Positions 6,335 through 10,398 of a stretch of 10,398 bases of DNA are shown here, one piece after another (the first letter of the stretch is position 1; every line of letters starts with the position of its first letter). The stretch is from contig JALSNG010000063.1 in assembly GCA_026987155.1 (NCBI GenBank), forward strand, positions 1-10,398, in the 5' to 3' direction. The notes beneath the pieces are model-generated. The model ran no database searches. It was not told the origin of the DNA and was given only the letters and a program-made list of their open reading frames with translations. Source of the stretch: Thermococcus sp. (lineage in GTDB: Archaea; Methanobacteriota_B; Thermococci; Thermococcales; Thermococcaceae). Made by a program: the position numbers and the translations under genes.

Positions 6335-6383
6335 TTTCCGGAACATTGGTTTGAGCGGTCGGTTGGTGGAAGGTGAACGAGTG

Positions 6384-7496
6384 ATGATAGGGCCTTATGT
6401 GAGGGACGACAAGGACTTTTCGGCATGCGGAGTGTTTGGAATAATGAACAGGTCCGGTGGCAGGTTTCGCGCGAGAAAAATAGTGAGGGCAATGGAAAAC
6501 ATGAGGGTCCGTGGGAACGGTCTCGGTGCAGGGTACGCTGTTTACGGCCTTTACAAGCAGTACAAAGAGTACTATGCCCTTCACATGATATTCGATGAGA
6601 AGAGCGTCAAGAGGAAGGTCGACGAGTTCCTTCAGAGGAATTTCGAGGTCGTCCACGAAGAGGCGATACCCACTGACGAGTCCGTTGGACTGCCAAACCC
6701 CCCCGTGTTCTGGCGTTACTTTGTGAGTCCTAAGAAAAAGGGGGGTGACAAGGCCCTAAGTGACGAGGACTACGTGATAAGCAAAGTCATGTACATAAAC
6801 ACCCGTCTTCGTGGGGTTTACGTTATATCCTCCGGAAGGAACATGGGCATCTTCAAGGGGGTTGGTTTTCCGGAGGATGTAGCCGAGTTCTTCATGCTCA
6901 ATGAGTACAAGGGGTACATGTGGACGGCCCACACGAGGTTTCCCACCAACACCCCCGGATGGTGGGGGGGAGCCCATCCCTTCGGGATACTCGACTGGAG
7001 CGTGGTTCACAACGGGGAGATCAGCTCCTATGGGACTAACAAGCGTTATCTTGAGATGTTTGGCTACTATAGCACCCTCAAGACCGACACGGAGGTTTTA
7101 GCTTATATCTTCGACTTTCTCATGAGGAAGAGGGGTCTTCCCATCGAAGTCGTTGCCAGGATCCTTGCCCCCCCAACCTGGGAGGAGATAGACTCCATGG
7201 ACGATCGCGAGAGGGCCTTTCACACCGCCCTAAGAATGACCTACGCTCCCCTCCTCGTTAACGGTCCTTGGGCAGTTATAGTCGCGAGAAACGGCATCAT
7301 GTTCGGCCTTACCGACAGGATAAGGCTCCGCCCACTAACTACCGCAGAAAGGGGAGATTATTTCTTTATTTCCTCTGAGGAGGCTGCCATAAGGGCGGTT
7401 TCCCCGAACCTCGATCGAGTGTACACCCCATATGGTGGGGAGCCGGTAGTGGTCACCTTGGAAGAAAAAGCCCTCAAAAAGGTGCTGGGTGAGTGA
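6384..7496 (+). CDS. Glutamate synthase, glutamine amidotransferase subunit (class II, GltB domain 1)
   Basis: This protein would hydrolyse glutamine and deliver ammonia to the synthase subunit encoded next. It corresponds to the N-terminal Ntn-hydrolase domain of bacterial GltB, made here as a separate 370-residue chain. Visible class II features are the nucleophile Cys15 in SACGVFGIMNRSGG, the substrate loop HTRFPTNTPGWWGGAHPF (183-200, Arg185), HNGEISSYG (209-217, oxyanion Asn210-Gly211) and KTDTEVLAY (233-241, Asp235). Because the cysteine must be the N-terminal residue to act, a 14-residue propeptide has to be removed; no in-frame start places Cys second. The ATG at 6384 has GGTGA seven bases upstream, while a TTG at 6294 lies upstream of the promoter and is rejected. 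The insert with KKKGGDK (117-123) is polar and probably a surface loop. The next gene begins one base after the stop, so translation is probably coupled. Confidence 0.88.
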   Translation: MIGPYVRDDKDFSACGVFGIMNRSGGRFRARKIVRAMENMRVRGNGLGAGYAVYGLYKQYKEYYALHMIFDEKSVKRKVDEFLQRNFEVVHEEAIPTDESVGLPNPPVFWRYFVSPKKKGGDKALSDEDYVISKVMYINTRLRGVYVISSGRNMGIFKGVGFPEDVAEFFMLNEYKGYMWTAHTRFPTNTPGWWGGAHPFGILDWSVVHNGEISSYGTNKRYLEMFGYYSTLKTDTEVLAYIFDFLMRKRGLPIEVVARILAPPTWEEIDSMDDRERAFHTALRMTYAPLLVNGPWAVIVARNGIMFGLTDRIRLRPLTTAERGDYFFISSEEAAIRAVSPNLDRVYTPYGGEPVVVTLEEKALKKVLGE

Positions 7497-7497
7497 A

Positions 7498-9006
7498 ATG
7501 GTGTCTTACCTTCTACCAGAGTTTCAGGTAGTCCGGGATGACGAGCGTTGCACAAACTGTGGGGCGTGTGTTTTTCAGTGCCCATTTGGGGTTCATCAGT
7601 GGGATAGTGAGCACAACAGAATACTCATCGATTCGAGCAAGTGCGTGGGTTGTCAGCGTTGTGTGGTCTTCTGTCCGGAGGATGCCCTTATAGTGAAACC
7701 GTACGAGGGTTCGTACAGGCCCAATGCCTACTGGAGCAAGGGCGTTATAAGCGATGTAATTAGGCAAGCCGAGGGGGGCGGAGTTCTACTTACGGGCATG
7801 GGTAACGACAGGCCCCACAAGATATACTTTGACCATATCCTACTGAACGCCTCCCAAGTTACGAACCCCCCTATAGATCCTCTTAGGGAACCGATAGAAC
7901 TGAGGACGTTCATCGGTTCAAAAACCGACAGACTTGAAGTGGATGTTGTGAGCATGGAGCTCAAGGGGGAGCTGCCACCGAATATCGCGATAGAGACTCC
8001 CATAATGTTCGCCGGAATGTCCTACGGGTCAATAAGCTACAACGCGTTTGTTGCGTTGGCTGAAGCCGCCAAGAAGTTCGGGACGATATTCAGCACCGGT
8101 GAGGGGGGCCTTCCTAAGGAGCTCAGGGAGAAATACGGGGCCAACGCAGTAGTTCAGGTAGCAAGCGGGCGTTTTGGGGTTGATTCTGAATACTTGAACT
8201 ACGCAGCCGCCATAGAGATAAAAATCGGTCAGGGTGCGAAGCCGGGTATAGGCGGCCACTTGCCTGGAGAGAAGGTCACCCAGAGGATAGCCAGAACGAG
8301 GATGATTCCCGAAGGTACGGATGCTCTATCCCCGGCACCACACCATGACATATACTCCATAGAGGACCTTTCGACGCTGATTCATGCGATTAAAGAGGCC
8401 ACGAACTATGAAAAGCCCGTTTTTGTTAAGGTTGCGGCGGTACACAACATAGCGGCCATAGCGAGTGGAATAGCAAGGGCTGGAGCAGATGCGATAGTCA
8501 TAGACGGTTACCGCGGCGGAACCGGAGCGAGTCCAAAGATAATCCGAGATAACGTGGGTATCCCTATTGAACTGGCCCTCTCTGCTGTGGACACTCGCCT
8601 TCGGGAGGAGGGGATAAGGCACAGAGTTTCAATAATAGCGGCCGGTGGTATAAGGAACTCTGCCGATGTCGTTAAGGCAATAGCGCTGGGAGCGGACGCG
8701 GTTTATATCGGAACGGCGGCCCTGATTGCGATGGGTTGTACAATGTGTCAGATGTGTCACACCGGGAAATGCCCGTGGGGAATAGCCACGCAGGATCCGA
8801 TGCTTGAAAGACGCCTCAGTCCTGCACTTGCCTCCAAAAGGCTTGTCAATCTCCTGAGGGCGTGGAGCATGGAAATTAAGGAAATGCTCGGTGCCATGGG
8901 TATAAACGCAATAGAGAGCTTGCGGGGAAACAGGGAACACCTGAGGGGCGTTGGGCTCGAAAGTTGGGAGCTTGAGGTTTTGGGAATAAAGGGAGCGGGG
9001 GAATGA
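7498..9006 (+). CDS. Glutamate synthase, FMN/iron-sulfur synthase subunit with N-terminal ferredoxin module (GltB domain 2)
   Basis: The subunit makes glutamate from 2-oxoglutarate and ammonia on FMN. Residues 18-28 and 49-59 each carry C-x2-C-x2-C-x3-C followed by Pro, a bacterial-type 2x[4Fe-4S] ferredoxin domain not present in bacterial GltB. The FMN barrel of about 430 residues follows, with GQGAKPGIGGHLPG (244-257), SPAPHHDIYSIEDL (278-291), GYRGGTGASP (337-346) and AAGGIRNSADVVKAIALGAD (381-400). The cluster site is GCTMCQMCHTGKCPWGIATQ (413-432). It keeps the three GltB cysteines (414, 420, 425) and adds Cys417. The segment usually written as SE-x-G-x-G before the flavin loop is AAVHNIA here (313-319), as in divergent archaeal members. 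The ATG at 7498 has GGTGAG four bases upstream; a GTG at 7489 lies inside that site. The ferredoxin module suggests reduced ferredoxin or a flavoprotein partner as donor. It starts one base after the amidotransferase gene. Confidence 0.9.
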   Translation: MVSYLLPEFQVVRDDERCTNCGACVFQCPFGVHQWDSEHNRILIDSSKCVGCQRCVVFCPEDALIVKPYEGSYRPNAYWSKGVISDVIRQAEGGGVLLTGMGNDRPHKIYFDHILLNASQVTNPPIDPLREPIELRTFIGSKTDRLEVDVVSMELKGELPPNIAIETPIMFAGMSYGSISYNAFVALAEAAKKFGTIFSTGEGGLPKELREKYGANAVVQVASGRFGVDSEYLNYAAAIEIKIGQGAKPGIGGHLPGEKVTQRIARTRMIPEGTDALSPAPHHDIYSIEDLSTLIHAIKEATNYEKPVFVKVAAVHNIAAIASGIARAGADAIVIDGYRGGTGASPKIIRDNVGIPIELALSAVDTRLREEGIRHRVSIIAAGGIRNSADVVKAIALGADAVYIGTAALIAMGCTMCQMCHTGKCPWGIATQDPMLERRLSPALASKRLVNLLRAWSMEIKEMLGAMGINAIESLRGNREHLRGVGLESWELEVLGIKGAGE

Positions 9007-9009
9007 GTT

Positions 9010-9876
9010 GTGATGAGGACACTCGACGTTGTTAATCCATACCTTGAGGAGGTTAGGACTCTCGAAGAACTCCTCGAAAGGGTGGACATTGAGGGGGAAA
9101 GCGCCGTCATCGATGCTAAGGGTCTCCAGCACAAGGAAATAAATGATCTAATGAGGGAGCTCGTTCACCGAGGTGTTAGGCGGGTAAGGCTGGTAAACGT
9201 GTTTGGACAGCGCTTCATTGGCACGAGGCTTTTCTTCAGGGAAGGTCTTCGGGTGGAGATCGAGATAGAGGGCTTTCCGGGAAACGACCTGGGAGCGTTC
9301 CTGAGCGGCCATAGGATTGTCGTGAGGGGCAACGCCCAGGATGGAGTTGGCAACACCATGGACGATGGAGAGATAGTTATACACGGCCGGGCCGGTGACG
9401 TCGTTGCCATGAGCATGAGGGGTGGGCGGGTTGTTGTGAGGGACTCCATAGGCTATCGTGGAGCCATTCACATGAAGGGGCTCGAGGGAAAAGAACCCCT
9501 GCTCATAGTTGGGGGTACCGCCCAGGACTTCCTCGGGGAGTACATGGCCGGTGGAAGGGTTGTCCTGTTGGGGATAGGTGTGGAGAGGCACAGGATGCGC
9601 TACGTTGGAACCGGAATGCACGGTGGGGCCATATACGTGGGCGGAACAATCCTTCCCCACCAGGTTGCCAAGGAAGCCACCTTTGGAAGCATGGACGAGG
9701 AGGATTGGAAGTTCTTGGAGAAAGTCGGTGCTCTCTATGCCAGGGAGTTCAATGTTGACGACGTTCTCGAAAGGGAGTTTGTCAAGATAGTTCCGAGGAG
9801 CAAAAGGCCCTATGGGAGCCTATACGTTGCGGGGAAGAATGAGAACCAGGGTAAAAAAATTAATTTCAGTCTCTGA
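9010..9876 (+). CDS. Glutamate synthase, GXGXG beta-helix subunit (GltB domain 3)
   Basis: This is the third part of the split glutamate synthase, equivalent to the C-terminal right-handed beta-helix of GltB, which is structural and holds the subunits in the correct geometry for the ammonia tunnel. From about residue 90 to 210 it shows repeated glycine-rich turns at short intervals: GNDLGAFLSGHRIVVRG (91-107), GVGNTMDDGEIVIHG (112-126), GDVVAMSMRGGRVVVRD (129-145), GYRGAIHMKG (148-157), GEYMAGGRVVLLG (176-188) and GTGMHGGAIYVGG (200-212). Residues 1-80 precede the helix and look alpha/beta. The GTG at 9010 is eight bases after GGGGG; the ATG at 9013 would give one residue less and is equally possible. 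It begins 3 bp after the synthase subunit stop. Its last 11 bp overlap the end of the convergent threonine synthase-like gene, and its final codons, GKKINFSL, hold the T-run terminator of that gene on the other strand. Confidence 0.88.
   Translation: MMRTLDVVNPYLEEVRTLEELLERVDIEGESAVIDAKGLQHKEINDLMRELVHRGVRRVRLVNVFGQRFIGTRLFFREGLRVEIEIEGFPGNDLGAFLSGHRIVVRGNAQDGVGNTMDDGEIVIHGRAGDVVAMSMRGGRVVVRDSIGYRGAIHMKGLEGKEPLLIVGGTAQDFLGEYMAGGRVVLLGIGVERHRMRYVGTGMHGGAIYVGGTILPHQVAKEATFGSMDEEDWKFLEKVGALYAREFNVDDVLEREFVKIVPRSKRPYGSLYVAGKNENQGKKINFSL
9853..9859 (-). terminator. Oligo-T terminator of the threonine synthase-like gene
   Basis: Seven bases past the minus-strand TGA at 9866 the minus strand has an uninterrupted run of seven T, within AATTAATTTTTTTACC. 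This is a typical archaeal intrinsic terminator. It lies inside the last codons of the convergent glutamate synthase gene. Confidence 0.5.
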
Positions 9877-10398
9877 GGCAATCCCAGATCCTCTCTATGG
9901 GGCAATCCTGCACCCTGCCCCATGATGCTCTCCCTCCCGTTTTCAACCCGGAACCGGTGAGCAGGATCACGACCTTTGAATCCTCTAATTCAAGCTTTTT
10001 CAGGGCAGCGACTCCGGTGGCGCTCGCCGGTTGGACAAAAAAGCCCTCTCTTGCCAGTTTTACCTGCGCTTTCGCTATCTCCTCGTCCGATACTTTTACG
10101 CAACGCCAGTTGAACTCTCGTAGTAGTTTAAGCACCGCATTCCCGCTTGGGGGATAGGGGTTAGCTATTGCCTTCGCTATTGTGTTAGGTCTTTTAAAGC
10201 GTTCTACCCGGCTTTTTCCCTTTTCGAACGCGCTGCATATGGGCGAGCAGCCCTCTGCCTGAACCGCTATCAGTTCGGGAGGTTCGTCGATTAACCCGTT
10301 TTTGTGGAGTTCTAAAAACCCCTTCGCTACTCCCCTGAACAATCCTCCAGAGCTTGTGGGGATTATAACCTGATCAGGGGTTAACTCCTCTGCTATCT
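9866..10398 (-). CDS. thrC: Threonine synthase-like PLP enzyme, C-terminal part (partial)
   Basis: The frame is open from the window edge to a TGA at 9866-9868 and shows 176 C-terminal residues; the start and the PLP lysine lie outside. Recognisable parts of fold-type II PLP enzymes of the threonine synthase group are PDQVIIPTSSGGLFRGVAKG (7-26, the glycine-rich phosphate-binding loop), AVQAEGCSPICSAFEKG near the middle, AIANPYPPSGNAVLKLLRE, FVQPASATGVAALKKL and VILLTGSGLKTGG near the end. Threonine synthase forms threonine from O-phosphohomoserine. The TTG at 10342 is not a start, because the glycine-rich loop continues upstream in frame. Related enzymes such as cysteate synthase or other paralogues cannot be excluded from this half. 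It is convergent with the glutamate synthase operon, overlapping it by 11 bp, and no functional link beyond amino-acid synthesis is evident. Confidence 0.78.
   Translation of the reverse strand, partial: IAEELTPDQVIIPTSSGGLFRGVAKGFLELHKNGLIDEPPELIAVQAEGCSPICSAFEKGKSRVERFKRPNTIAKAIANPYPPSGNAVLKLLREFNWRCVKVSDEEIAKAQVKLAREGFFVQPASATGVAALKKLELEDSKVVILLTGSGLKTGGRASWGRVQDCPIERIWDCLRD

Larger units (their letters stand above)
5947..6383. other. Divergent AT-rich intergenic region between the two operons
   Basis: This 437-bp stretch has no intact gene that I would support. It holds, in order, the citrate synthase leader and promoter, a TGM-like site, a broken small minus-strand reading frame (6093-6228), an inverted repeat TTGACG/CGTCAA (6131-6136 and 6156-6161), a second TGM-like site, an AT-rich inverted repeat (6261-6281) and the BRE/TATA of the glutamate synthase operon. 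It is long for a Thermococcales divergent promoter. A plus-strand frame from 6013 to 6210 has no ribosome binding site and an unconvincing composition. Confidence 0.7.

Noticed and set aside
6294..6383. N-terminal extension of the amidotransferase from a TTG at 6294
   Set aside because: The extension overlaps the BRE/TATA at 6319-6334, is A/T-rich with atypical composition, and lacks a ribosome binding site. The ATG at 6384 has GGTGA at ideal spacing.
7489..7497. GTG start for the FMN synthase subunit
   Set aside because: The GTG lies inside the GGTGAG ribosome binding site that serves the ATG at 7498.
10340..10342. TTG as the start of a complete 158-residue protein at the right edge
   Set aside because: The glycine-rich PLP phosphate loop continues in frame upstream to the window edge, so the gene is simply truncated by the window.
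1..10398. CRISPR arrays, insertion sequences, tRNA or rRNA genes
   Set aside because: No regularly spaced repeats, transposase motifs, terminal inverted repeats with target duplications, or conserved RNA gene sequences were seen on either strand.

Overview
The window looks like a chromosomal segment of a hyperthermophilic euryarchaeon of the order Thermococcales, most likely a Thermococcus with moderate GC rather than low-GC Pyrococcus furiosus. This rests on the citrate synthase, which closely resembles my memory of the P. furiosus enzyme, on archaeal BRE/TATA promoters about 25 nt from the inferred transcript starts, on GGTGA/GGAG-type ribosome binding sites, on Lys/Glu/Val-rich proteins, and on a glutamate synthase split into three separate polypeptides. 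The assignment is inference; no rRNA or tRNA is present.

Layout. From the left, all on the minus strand: the possible first codons of a toxin gene (1-20), a VapB-like antitoxin (5-265), a class III extradiol-dioxygenase-like (LigB/DODA) protein (300-1091) with its own promoter, then an operon read right to left as citrate synthase (4825-5946), isocitrate dehydrogenase (3639-4820) and aconitase (1193-3649). A 437-bp AT-rich intergenic region (5947-6383) separates this operon from a divergent plus-strand operon encoding the three parts of an archaeal glutamate synthase: the class II glutamine amidotransferase (6384-7496), the FMN/iron-sulfur synthase domain with an N-terminal 2x[4Fe-4S] ferredoxin module (7498-9006), and the GXGXG beta-helix domain (9010-9876). 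The right edge holds the C-terminal part of a threonine synthase-like PLP enzyme on the minus strand (9866-10398), overlapping the last glutamate synthase gene tail to tail by 11 bp.

How the genes work together. Citrate synthase, aconitase and isocitrate dehydrogenase turn oxaloacetate and acetyl-CoA into 2-oxoglutarate. The divergent operon would use 2-oxoglutarate, glutamine and reduced ferredoxin (or another donor) to make glutamate. The locus is therefore a compact oxaloacetate-to-glutamate module. Isocitrate dehydrogenase carries Asp-Ile where NADP enzymes have Lys-Tyr, so it is predicted to use NAD+.

The most interesting part is the divergent intergenic region. Each end carries a near-perfect match (11 of 12 positions) to the Thermococcales Glycolytic Motif TATCAC-N5-GTGATA, the site of the sugar-responsive regulator TrmBL1/Tgr. 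One abuts the TATA box of the citrate synthase operon; the other lies upstream of the glutamate synthase promoter. Between them is a short minus-strand stretch that reads like a small lysine-rich protein broken by frameshifts, probably a decayed gene. I found no clearly new multi-gene defence or mobile system.
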